DNA of 64,000 bases from Mixia osmundae IAM 14324 (taxonomy: Eukaryota; Basidiomycota; Mixiomycetes; Mixiales; Mixiaceae): the NCBI RefSeq assembly GCF_000708205.1, contig NW_014575563.1, positions 1,543,361 to 1,607,360 of the forward strand, given 5' to 3'. The position numbers were made by a program, and so were the translations under genes. Position 1 is the stretch's first letter. Every line of letters starts with the position of its first letter. Shown here one piece after another: positions 23,050-32,233 of the stretch. The notes under the pieces were generated by a model. The model saw only the letters and a list, made by a program, of their open reading frames with translations, had not been told where the DNA came from and made no database searches.

Positions 23050-25445
23050 ATGAATGCTCCTCGAGATGACTTCAGATGCGCATCACAGCCAGACAACGCC
23101 AACGAGAGCAGGCCTGACATCTCAGACTTGCCCATGTGTTCGCTCTCTAGTCCGTCGCCTCGTTCACCGGTGAAAAGCCTGCCATCCATCCAATCAGCCC
23201 CTTTTGTTGACCCAGTCGTCGGGATTGCCACCGATGCACCCTTTGAGTCGACCATGGACAACACAAGTCAGCCCGGCATTGCCTTAGCACCTTATATGCG
23301 CAATCTTCTGAGCGCGGACTTGCTGCCGAGACTCGAGAGGAGCAATTCGACTGCATCGTCGACATCGTCAATCCCGTCAGTCTCACCCGTTCTGCACCCG
23401 TCGAGCAACCTGGCGACTTCCTCCGAGTCAACAGATGGACAAACAGCAGCTCATCAAACGGTAATGCCGCATACGCCGCATCGACACGACAGTTCGACCA
23501 ATCTAACACCTTTGCAAGCCATAGAAGTGCCAATAACGAGATCTGCCCTCGCCCAGCTTGACACGAATGCCAATTCAGCGTTCATGGTTCCTGCTCCGGC
23601 GAGTCAAATAGCCCATGCGGCGCTGATACCAACCGACACCCGTGACGCGCTTAGCATTCGAGATCTGCCGGAGCACGATGGTGCTCACGAGGCCGGCACG
23701 ATCTGGATGGAAGGACTGAGTCCCCTAGAGATCGCGCTTTGCAAGATGGCGAGCCAGCACCAGTGCGTATCTTTGCGGATGCTTATTCGCTCAGCTGATT
23801 GTATGCAGTCTGTCTGCATACAATCTCGCAAAACGTCAAGTCGCTCAACGTTCTGTTCAAGCAAGCAATACTACCGTTCAGCATTCCATGAGGAGCTCGC
23901 AAATTCAGCAAAGACTACCTGCAGCACCAGCACCAGTCTCTTCTGCTATCAAAATTGAGACTGTACAACGAGAGCTCGCGAGCAGTGCACCTACACCTCC
24001 TCCTCTCGACGCTAGTCGAACGCTATACGAAGAGGAGCCCGCAACACAATCGCTCGGCAATCCTTCTCTGCCTGGCAAAGCAGCAGCAAGCATTGCTACG
24101 AATATCGTGCCGCCTGTTTCGGTAGCCGCCTGGTCCCTGACTTCGAAGTTATCTGAAGCTGTCACCTCCGTTCTCTGGCCGAGTGTGCAGCCCTCGCGCC
24201 CGCATGCGTCCGGCTCAGCGGTGCCGAGCGCATCAAGTCAATCCTCGACCGATGCATACAGCGCCACAATGTCTGCTCGAGACGTGCATCAGCGCGGTAG
24301 AAACCAGCCCGTAAAGGCGGTGCATCCGTCTTCCGTCAAGACGAGCCTGACGCATCCTATGAAGTATGTTCTGCAGCGGTTGTTTCCACTGCGCTAATGG
24401 CACTTGCGCAGCATTTCGCCTTTGATTCCGCCAGAGACACAAGATTTGCTGTCAAAGCACATCTTTATTTGTCAGGACAGGCCTCTCTCACCACCGGCTT
24501 CTCGGCCAACATCGTTCGAAAAGCTAGCTGAGGCGATGCGTACTCAAGCTGGTCGACCCGTCATGCAACCTTACATTGTCGAGACTAGTCTACCGTTGTC
24601 CATAGACTTGTGGGACATCACCGGTCCTGAGCCTGCTCTGGCCATCGCGAAGCTCAGATCGGTACCTATGACGCCTTCTCATTCGAATGATCAGATCAGC
24701 CGACCGACTTCTGACGTACGAAGCTCGCCTACTGTAGTATCTGACCCGATGAAGATGAAGACGAGCAAGATTGGCAACTTCCTTTTGTCGTCTTGTCCCG
24801 GCAAGAAAGTTCGCTTGACGGCGGAGCCAGCAGGCACAAAGCCGAGCGGTCGGTCGGCCATTTGTCGGGATCTTTTTCAGGATCTGCAGCGCGTCAAGCA
24901 GGCTGGCGCTCGAGCGCTGATCTGCTGCCTTGACGACGTCGAGCTCGAATTCTTGGGCAATACTTGGCCAGAGTATGCCTCGGCGGCCGGACAGCTGAAC
25001 CTGGAAGTCATCAGACTACCCATGGCAGAAGGCTTTGCTCCTGCTTCGGTGCAAGAGCTCGATACGAGTCTGGCTTATATCCTGCAAAAGTACTCGCTGC
25101 AGGGCTTCAGCGTACTGGCACACTGTCGCGGCGGCGTCGGACGAGCAGGTCTCGTCGCTTGTTGCTGGATGCTAAAGCTCGGCATTGTCAGCACGCAAGG
25201 CTTCTTGCCAGGCGAGAGTGAGCAAGACGCAACCATACGCATCCTCTCCAGAGTCATCGATGTCATCCGACGACGTCGCAGGTGAGTCAATTCGCCGATC
25301 ATGAGCTCAGAAGCTCAGCTTCCTGCGTGTGCACAGTATGAAAGCGATCGAGACGCCTCAGCAAGTCGGCTTTGTGATGGAATACATCAGCTATCTTAGG
25401 ACAAGCGCCGTACGCAAGACTGCGAACCAGCTCAAGGCAAAATGA
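23050..25445 (+). CDS. Dual-specificity (cysteine) phosphatase with long disordered N-terminus
   Basis: Four exons joined at GT-AG sites near 23763-23811, 24364-24412 and 25281-25337 give a protein of about 750 residues. The first 500 are Ser/Thr/Pro-rich with no known domain. The C-terminal part has the phosphatase signature HCRGGVGRAG (HCxxGxxR, catalytic Cys and Arg present) preceded by ALICCLDDVELEFLG and EVIRLPMAEGF, where an aspartate-bearing loop would normally lie. The layout resembles the CDKN3/KAP-like or PTP-like family of small dual-specificity phosphatases, fused here to a long, probably regulatory, tail. The last exon encodes SMKAIETPQQVGFVMEYISYL, a usual closing helix of the fold. 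Substrate unknown. The stop TGA is at 25443-25445. Confidence 0.82.
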
Positions 25446-25596
25446 AGGCTCCCCATCCGATTGTAGAACCCTCCTCGCAACCCTCGCAAGCTCGCAAAGA
25501 ATAGTCTGGCAAAGTTTGCAAAGCAACGCAAGACGACTACAACAACATTACGCACTCCCCAAGCCTGTACCACTAACACGCGGTGTCAACTGTCTA

Positions 25597-26024
25597 TCAT
25601 TGCTCTGCAGAACTCTCGCGCAGCTCTTGCAAGTGCGCTTGAATGGGCCGAGTGGTCCAAAAGTCTTCAGAGCTCCCATTGAGTCGACGAGTGGTCCACC
25701 ATCTCGCTCGCCTAGCTATCCATTCCTCTTCTCGCTCAGGTTTGGGTAAGCTTTTGACAGACAGACAGAATTTGAAGTTTTCATAGTGCCACGAGCAATC
25801 TGGCGTGCCCCCAAGCCGGTAGTAGCCCTTGACTTGTGCTCGTACCGCTGCACGCTGCGTCAGACCTCTGCCAGCGCATGCACCATCGACATACAATGGC
25901 AGCTAAACATGCGATCGAAGAGCTTCATACAGCTCGGCATGCCACCTTCCATCGCTACAGATGCCCGCTGCACTTCCATCTCTTCTGCTAGCGCTGCATC
26001 AAAGGCACTATCCCGCTGATTCAT
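25597..26024 (-). CDS. DUF3128 / Emi1-like twin-cysteine protein
   Basis: Two exons with one short intron give about 125 residues. The first ends in MPSCMKLFDRMFSCH; the second reads SVRAQVKGYYRLGGTPDCSW and HYENFKFCLSVK, followed by EEEWIARRARWWTTRRLNGS and SEDFWTTRP. The spaced cysteines (C-x9-C in DCSWHYENFKFC and PSC...SC before) and the R-R-A-x-W-W motif match DUF3128 proteins such as yeast Emi1, a small protein needed for early meiotic gene induction and linked to mitochondria. The acceptor site was chosen because only it continues the family pattern in frame. The start ATG is at 26022-26024. Confidence 0.75.
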
Positions 26025-26104
26025 GGTCAGGAAAGGTGTCCGCAAAGCGAGCCTGCCAGGCAATCTCTAACGAGCCCGATTCGAATCGAGAATCGGACGC
26101 GCCG

Positions 26105-26732
26105 ATGTACGAATGGTCCTCAGGCCTGAGTCGCTCAGTCGATACGTCGAAGACGCAGAACTGCAAGGCTCATAGACTCATCAATCATCTCGTGTGCGGC
26201 TTGATGTGGCAACAGCTAACTCTGTCTCTTCGCGACAATCTCGTCTTGCATCATCTACCTCGCACGATGCAGCGCAGCTGCAGTCTCAAGAAGCCTCACT
26301 CGTGTCCTCGAAGTAGAGCGCATGCCGCTGCCATCACCACATGTCTCGTGTATCGTATTCAGAAACACTGCTGTATCTGATCAGCATGTCAAAAACGAAA
26401 TCGGTGCCATTCGTCGAGCAAACAGAACGATACAGCAAGAGCAACTGCAAAGCCCCTTCGAGGCAAATCTCATGTCTCCCTCGTTGCACATTGCATGAAG
26501 AAGCTGCAATTGCTACAGATCAGAAGATCGATACGATGAGGTCATTCGGAGGCTATCGATCGACGGCTGCCGTCCTCGACGCGTGCAGGTAGAGCCGGGT
26601 CGCGAGATAGCAGCTCATCCAATCAGACCCTCTCATCGCATCGCTGCACTCACGCCTCCGCACTCGCAGCAAGAGGGTCTCTCGGTCAGGACGGGTCGCG
26701 ACAGTCACCGCATCTCTATACGCACGCAATGA
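26105..26732 (+). CDS. Hypothetical intron-rich protein
   Basis: I do not recognise this gene. Splicing by GT-AG rules joins MYEWSSGLSRS, then THQSSRVRLDVATANSVSS, then VNTAVSDQHVKNEIGAIRRA, then SPSSEDRYDEVIRRLSIDG, and runs to a stop at 26730-26732. The middle part is Gln/Ser/Ala-rich and may form a coiled coil. The gene starts about 80 bp from the opposite-strand Emi1-like start, so the two would share a promoter. The start ATG at 26105 is the first that fits, but an upstream exon is possible. The gene ends close to the disturbed inverted-repeat region, so the true 3' end may be missing. Confidence 0.4.
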
Positions 26733-26874
26733 CTGACCGACGCTCATCTACTGCAACGCCTCCCTCAACCCCGCCCAGGTGTGTGCAGTCCCACGCTTGT
26801 TATGTCACTTCCGATTCATGGGTGGCTCATGCAGCTGACAGGACCAGGTTTGGTCATCAGCTGCTCGGCAATGG

Positions 26875-27423
26875 CTGCGCCTCTGTTGCCGGCGCCCAAC
26901 AGAGCACTTGCGAGGCGAGTCAAAAGCCCAACCTCTGCCACGAGGTCTATCAGCAGATGGTCGAAAGCAGTGACTATNCGACTTGCCTTGNTCTTTGATA
27001 CGGCTGCTCAGATCCGCAGTCATGACGAAATCTTCGATCTCTTGAGCTGTCGCATCGGACAGCCAACGGCGAATGATGATTCGGTCCGCTTGCTGAGCCG
27101 TGGTTGTGGCGGTGACGAGCGCGGTAGCTGGTAGAGTTGTGACAATCTGCTGGAATGACAACTCTACCAGCTACCGCGCTCGTCACCGCCACAACCACGG
27201 CTCAGCAAGCGGACCGAATCATCATTCGCCGTTGGCTGTCCGATGCGACAGCTCAAGAGATCGAAGATTTCGTCATGACTGCGGATCTGAGCAGCCGTAT
27301 CAAAGAGCAAGGCAAGTCGTATAGTCACTGCTTTCGACCATCTGCTGATAGACCTCGTGGCAGAGGTTGGGCTTTTGACTCGCCTCGCAAGTGCTCTGTT
27401 GGGTGCCGGCAACAGAGGCGCAG
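26875..27423. repeat. 266-bp near-perfect inverted repeat with 17-nt spacer
   Basis: Bases 26875-27140 are the reverse complement of 27158-27423. I see one substitution and two N bases (26978 and 26991, both in the left arm) in 266 positions; the spacer is 27141-27157. The right arm is the first exon and first intron of a real gene (27155-28364), so the left arm is the extra copy. N bases only in the left arm and a foldback shape point to an assembly or cloning artefact, but a recent inverted duplication cannot be excluded from sequence alone. Confidence 0.93.
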
Positions 27424-28364
27424 AGAATCAGGACCGAGCAAACGTCGTTCCTTACGACAGTGCTCTCAGCGCTGTGGCGAGCGCCACATCGTTTACAACG
27501 CCGCGCGAGACATCACCTTCGGGTATCAGCTCAACTTCAGTCATGGCAACCGCCGCAGCTCCGGCGCCAATTCCGACTGGGATGTTCTTGCGCGATCGTG
27601 CACGCAGACATAGTGCGACCGCACCTGCGCAGGGAGTCAGCCCTCGACTGCCAGTCGAAACGACAATGCCCAGACCTGCCTCGGCTTCGGGTGACATCAG
27701 AGTGCGCGCCAATCAACAGCTTACTGGGCTTCTGGACGACATGCGCCGACGATCACAGCCAACGGACACGCTCACGAGACTGGCTGCTCGAGCGATTCCC
27801 AGAGACCTCGTTTGTCCCATGGGCTTTGCACAGATTGCTTTACGCGTCCATGAAGCCGGCCGTTTCCCGGGTGTATTCGCCATGCCCCCGTATCTCGAAT
27901 CGCAAAGGCCGAATGAGCTCATCGTCTGCCTTGAAATCGTCGAGCTCGGGGCGTTGCTGAAGATAGCCATCGGCTTCCAACGTGCACGCCAAAACAACGA
28001 CAAGGACCATTTCGGTATCTGCTATGTGTCACATCAGAACTATGACCTCAGCCTCGTCGATGGTCTACGAATGATCTTGGAGGCAATCGACAGTACCCGA
28101 GAATTTGATCACTGTCAGAAGATCAGCATCTTTGTTCCATCTCGCGCGCTTCTGGCTGTCGTTCGATCAGCCCCTTGGCACCTGCTCCCATCGACGCGCC
28201 GCCAGACTGTCATTCTGCTCACTCACACATCGGATGCAGAGCCCAACTCGCTCAAGAAACGCATACGAGTTATGGCGGCGAGCCCTGGCAACGACTCTCG
28301 CGAGCTACAGAACATCACGCGCGCCCGAGTTGGAGATCTAATCGAGCAGGCGCATGTCCATTGA
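27155..28364 (+). CDS. Conserved-looking protein of unknown function
   Basis: Two exons (27155-27311 and 27352-28364) give about 389 residues. The N-terminal exon reads IIIRRWLSDATAQEIEDFVM; the splice continues KEQ|DLVAEVGLLTRLASALL. The intron (27312-27351, 40 nt) has a GC donor, GCAAGT. A Ser/Thr/Pro-rich stretch follows, then a folded C-terminal half: RDLVCPMGFAQIALRVHEAG, LIVCLEIVELGALLKIAIGF, FGICYVSHQNYDLSLVDGLR, and QKISIFVPSRALLAVVRSAP. The alternation of strands and helices looks like an RNase H-like or similar alpha/beta fold, but the catalytic acidic residues are not evident, so I do not assign a function. The first exon lies in the right arm of the inverted repeat. Confidence 0.6.
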
Positions 28365-28370
28365 GCAATC

Positions 28371-28700
28371 ATGTTGCCGAGTCTGATGGCCGAGGCGAGG
28401 CAAGTAGCGAATGAGCAGATCAGCAATGTAGTCGGTAGAGCTGGCCTGCAGACACGAGAGTACTCAGCAGGATGCAAGGCTGTTCGGTGGATGGCAATCC
28501 ACCCAAATGGCGTGAGATTTGCTCCCGGACTGGTGACGAGAGACTCTCCGTGACCCATCGTGCCATGAGCCGAGCCGTGTCCCGTGTCTGCCTGAGCTTC
28601 TAGCGGATCATGCAGCAGAAGGACGTGCTCGATGGCTTCCTTGCAAACGTAGTAGACTGCACTGAAGATGAGGAAGACGCATAAGCACCCTCTGCTGTCA
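28371..28700 (-). pseudogene. Fragment resembling a cation-diffusion (zinc) transporter
   Basis: One minus-strand frame reads GCLCVFLIFSAVYYVCKEAI then EHVLLLHDP and a His/Gly-rich stretch (HGSAHGTMGHGE). A membrane helix ending in K-E-A-I-E-H followed by a His-rich loop is the pattern of CDF transporters of the Zrg17/SLC30 type. What follows (NLTPFGWIAIHRT) does not continue the family as I know it, and the remaining transmembrane part has no room before the opposite-strand gene ending at 28364. I therefore call it a fragment or a wrongly assembled piece. It may belong with the piece at 29558-29794. Confidence 0.35.
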
Positions 28701-28827
28701 TCAATTTCAAGTTAGCTTTCAGATGTCGAGTATCGAGCTCGAGCTGGGCCCAAGCTAAGCTGCAAGCTTTGACGGACTTAGTGACAGGCAGAGGCGACAG
28801 TCAATACACGATCGCTATCCTGATCTC

Positions 28828-29469
28828 TTATTGCAACATGGTCGCATAGAGCTTCAGCAAAGGCAAAATATAAAAAACATAAGTATGCATGTCTGCAAGG
28901 CTAGCCCGCCAGCCCTTGGCTACGAGGTCATCGACCGCTAGGCTGGACAGCAGCTCGATCAAAGACTGTAGAGTGCAAGTGAGCAGCAGGACCAAAGTGA
29001 GGAAGACGAGTTGGACAAGAGGACGGCGAGCAGTCGAAAGCACGTGCAGGTATCGCGCTGGTCGCCCGAGTTNGACTGTNANATACGNACCATAGCATAC
29101 GAAAGATGGATGCCCGGAGTACGGGTCCCCCAGCGCGATGAGGCAGAAGCGCAGCCATGCTGGTGCTGAGAGTAGTCGCCAAGCTCGTGGTCGAAGTCGT
29201 ACGCACCATAGCATACGAAAGATGGATGCCCGGAGTACGGGTCCCCCAGCGCGATGAGGCAGAAGCGCAGCCATGCTGGTGCTGAGAGGTTTGCCAGGTT
29301 TGTTGCCAAGTCCTGCGAGAAGTGAAGATTGAGCGCGGCGCCTGGCTTTTATAATGTCACCAGACGCGACGAGTGCAAATCTCCTCGTGATCATAAGCTG
29401 CTCCCAATTCTCGAACGAAATGAAGCGTGTTTTTTCTCTGATCAACAAGCCTTCCGAGTGGGCGCGCAC
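28828..29469 (-). CDS. Membrane protein piece, interrupted by N bases and a direct repeat
   Basis: The frame ending at 28828 encodes two or three membrane segments (PLVQLVFLTLVLLLTCTLQ, YVFYILPLLKLYATMLQ) with AVDDLVAKGWRASLADMHT between them. Upstream it passes through four N bases (29073-29088) and an 89-bp direct repeat (29084-29172 and 29200-29288), so the coding sequence there cannot be trusted. One copy of the repeat reads LSAPAWLRFCLIALGDPYSG in one frame and MAALLPHRAGG in another. I do not recognise the protein. The frame opens at 29469, but the true start is unknown. Confidence 0.35.
   Translation of the reverse strand: MRAHSEGLLIREKTRFISFENWEQLMITRRFALVASGDIIKARRRAQSSLLAGLGNKPGKPLSTSMAALLPHRAGGPVLRASIFRMLWCVRLRPRAWRLLSAPAWLRFCLIALGDPYSGHPSFVCYGXYXTVXLGRPARYLHVLSTARRPLVQLVFLTLVLLLTCTLQSLIELLSSLAVDDLVAKGWRASLADMHTYVFYILPLLKLYATMLQ
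29084..29288. repeat. 89-bp direct repeat, offset 116 bp, next to N bases
   Basis: Bases 29084-29172 recur at 29200-29288, identical apart from one N (29088) in the first copy; 27 bp separate the copies. The first copy is preceded by three more N bases within 11 positions. A short exact duplication beside unresolved bases is typical of a badly closed gap. Confidence 0.88.
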
Positions 29470-29557
29470 GCATATGCATCATGTTTACCAGGCTCATGCA
29501 TGCGCATGCGAATGTCCATGCGGATGCGATTGCCATGATGGGGCAGCATGCGAATGA

Positions 29558-29794
29558 TCATGAAGTCCACAATGGTCGCGAGCAGTATGGACATGGCTGG
29601 CTAGCGAGAGCCGGCTTTGTATGCATGACCTTGACCGTCAATTCGCCTGTCGGACCGCCGATCGACCCGCCACCCGTGCTTCTCGACAGCGCAGGCGAAC
29701 ATTTTTGCCGAGCCATTTGGGTCAGTGCCAGTGTATCCGAATCGCTGGCATCCATTCGCACGTGTATTTCTAGCGTTTTGACAAACCGCGTCAT
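29558..29794 (-). pseudogene. C-terminal-domain-like piece of a Zrg17/CDF transporter
   Basis: From the ATG at 29792-29794 the frame reads MTRFVKTLEIHVRMDASDSD then TLALTQMARQKCSPAL and GELTVKVMH. The pattern L-E-I-H-V-R ... D-x-x-x-L ... A-R-x-K-C ... L-T-V-K-V is what I recall of the cytosolic C-terminal domain of Zrg17-like zinc transporters. Another frame just downstream encodes a His-rich stretch (HDHSHAAPSWQSHPHGHSHA), also typical of such proteins. In the minus-strand direction this piece lies before, not after, the transmembrane-like piece at 28371-28700, so the order is wrong for one intact gene. The start is only 48 bp from the divergent DUF7704 gene. Confidence 0.35.
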
Positions 29795-29842
29795 AGCGCC
29801 ATAGCCCAAGCGACCTGCAGTTGTAGGCTGAGTAGCAAGGCG

Positions 29843-30427
29843 ATGGCAGACTTTGATGCAATCAGCACGCCGTTCTACATCTTCTTCATCTATGTCGAGC
29901 CGCTCTTGACGGTCCTCGGCTTGCTCTATGCGGTCGTCCTGCCCGTCCAGTACCACACTGAACTCATTCCGGCACATCTCCTGTCGCTGCTCGAGTCTAC
30001 CTCAGAGGGCTTGATCGGCAAGATCCAACATGGCACTCGATCGGATGCCGCTGCAATCACGAGTGCGACCTTCATGCTCATCCATCAGCTCGCGAGCTGC
30101 TTTGGCATCCTAGCCTGCATGAGCGCTATTTTCCTGCGTATGCTCATCATTTCACTGCGCTCCAAAGCTGCCAACTCTGGCAAAGCCAAGCTTGCGACAG
30201 AGCATCTCCTCTTTGACCTGTTGACGCCCTATTTTGCCATCTTAGCAGTCTTTGACTGGGTACACATATTGCTTACGCTTTACGATCTCGGTCCTGCTGC
30301 TAGGAGGCCGACGGAATGGAACAGCCTCATTCATGGCAATGTCACACTCGTCATCGGACTGTTTGCCATGAGGACGGCGTGGTATCTCAGTACAAAAGCG
30401 AGTCAGGGCAAGAACAAGTTAGCGTAA
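29843..30427 (+). CDS. DUF7704-type four-helix membrane protein
   Basis: A single-exon gene of 194 residues with four hydrophobic segments: PFYIFFIYVEPLLTVLG, ITSATFMLIHQLASCFGILA, LTPYFAILAVFDWVHILLTL and NVTLVIGLFAMRTAWYLST. The pattern (aromatic first helix with an acidic residue, F-D-W in the third helix, and H-G-N-V before the fourth) fits the small fungal membrane proteins grouped as DUF7704, often found beside secondary metabolism or of unknown role. It ends 18 bp before the stop of the convergent WRKY/GCM-like gene. No function is known to me. Confidence 0.7.
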   Translation: MADFDAISTPFYIFFIYVEPLLTVLGLLYAVVLPVQYHTELIPAHLLSLLESTSEGLIGKIQHGTRSDAAAITSATFMLIHQLASCFGILACMSAIFLRMLIISLRSKAANSGKAKLATEHLLFDLLTPYFAILAVFDWVHILLTLYDLGPAARRPTEWNSLIHGNVTLVIGLFAMRTAWYLSTKASQGKNKLA

Positions 30428-30445
30428 CGCGCACAACAGAATAAT

Positions 30446-32025
30446 CTATGTGATCTCTATCTGCATCATATCACGCTCGAGACAGTCAAGTCGACGGTCG
30501 ATCGAGTTAAGATACTCTCTGGTCTCCCTGCGCATCGCTTCCAATCTGCGCTTCTCTTCCAGCAAGATGTGCTGTTTGTCGAATTTGACTTGCACGCTGT
30601 CACGTTTATCGAGGTGCACGGACGACGGAAAGGTGTCCCCTCTTGGCGACTCCAGCCGGGGAGCGCTAGCCGGTCGTCGCGGCAGGGCTTGATCGAAAGG
30701 TCGCAGCCAATCTGCACCGCTGACGGGCGTACGACATTGGCCTGTACTGAGTGATTCGAGGAATTGTGCCAGCACGCTAGTATCTGCTTCCGAACTAGCA
30801 GCTGCGGCTGAGGCACTCGTTTTGTCGAGCGACTGTGCCCAAGCAGCATCGAACGAAGTCGAGGGCGTGCCGAAACTGCGACTCGATCCGTTGAAGGGAC
30901 TGAATAATGTGCTTGCTGGCGTTGCAAGCGAAGCGGTCGTCGGCGTTGAGATGTATGGAATCGCGTCAAATGCGAAAGGATCGCCAGTGCCGCTGAAAGG
31001 CGGCGAAATGTCCATGAGCGGTGATGGGCTGTGGGCGCGGTAGCGGGCAGATTGCGAGGCAGTCGTCTGCGAACTCGTCGAACGCTCGCGCTGCGGTCGT
31101 ACATGCAGCGTGTTGCACTCGGGCGAGAGGGAGCCATCAGGGAACGACCTCGACGACATTGGAAATCCTGAAGCTCTGGATGACTTTGACGACGATGAAG
31201 CGCTGGACGGACTTGCGGAAGTGTTGACGGGCCACGAGGCATCTGTTGCCTTGCGCTTTCTCTGCGGCTGGAATGGTTCTTCAGCGAGGGGCTCCTCTTC
31301 GCGAACAAAGTCGCTTGCTCGGAACGTATAGAGCTCAGTGGGTGCAGCCGCAGGCGGTCGCTCGTGCTCGTGAATGCCGCTGTGTCGAAATCTGACGATC
31401 CAGCCTGACGAATCTGAAATGAGCGTGCTGGAGGCGCTGCATGTAGACTTGCTGAGGCCCCGATCACAGCCTGGACATCGTATGATCTTTGATGGCTTGA
31501 GAGAGGTGATACTGCAATCTGGATTCTGGCAGACGATCACGCCTACACGAGGATCAGCGAGTTCGATCGTCGCTTGCACGAGGCCAGCACACCTTGGCAC
31601 ATCCTCCGCATTTGTCTGGCAGTTTCCCGAAAGTTGATTCGTCTGTCGCTTTTTTTGCTCCATGTCCAGCTATCGCGCCAACTGAGCAAAGGTACCGTCA
31701 GATCGATGACCGCGTGTCCGTTCGGCCAATACGCTGCACACGATAAGCTCCTACTTGAGCTGCGGGATGGCACAGCCTCACAAGCATCGTCTGCCAAGGT
31801 ATAGCTGCCGTTCTCGAGACTCGATGTGCGGCTTCGAGGCTCTGTTATGTGTGAGTTGCCTGACGTGAAAGCGGATGTTAGCGCCAGGGAAAGCGAACTA
31901 GGGGCCGATAGAGCAGCTTTGGCGCAGGGCGCATATAGGCGCTGTTTCTGCGATGCTTCAAAGGCAGGCATGTCGAAGCTGGCCCTGCTGGGCAACGGCA
32001 TGTCGAGTGAGCCAGTGCCTGACAT
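30446..32025 (-). CDS. WRKY/GCM1-like zinc-binding protein, probable transcription factor
   Basis: Two exons joined near 31.57 kb restore a continuous zinc-binding domain: a Tyr/Trp-containing strand region (CAAYWPNGHAVIDLT, SWTWSKK), then CQGVIVCQNPDC, KIIRCPGCDRGLSK and the final WIVRFRHSGIHEHERPP. Cysteine pairs followed by H-x-H mark the WRKY-GCM1 superfamily that fungi use as DNA-binding domains, some of transposon origin. The rest is Ser/Pro-rich and disordered, with a putative basic signal (QPQRKRK) and a closing coiled coil (LEEKRRLEAMRRETREYLN). The start ATG is at 32023-32025. DNA target unknown; a regulatory role is inferred from the fold. Confidence 0.75.
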
Positions 32026-32233
32026 CCTGAACGGTCGAGCAGTGTGGTCTTTTTTACGCTACTGTGTCTTGCTGCGCTGGCGAGGAAGCAAACAAGCTCT
32101 CGTGGCATTGTGGGCTCTTGGGATCTACAGGATGGCCAGGAAAGGGGATCTGCTTGCGCTGGGTTGCTGCCTTTGATCGACAAAGCGCAGGCACACGCGA
32201 TCGCAACATCATGACCATCATGATCATGAATGC

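Noticed and set aside
26080-26100. A GATTCGAATC stretch like a tRNA T-loop
   Set aside because: No matching acceptor, D or anticodon arms can be folded around it. I found no tRNA gene in the window by eye, though a covariance search was not possible.
29481-29620. His/Ala-rich plus-strand ORF (HAHANVHADAIAMMGQ)
   Set aside because: All three frames of the CATGCG-type run give low-complexity protein. There is no start context or family match.
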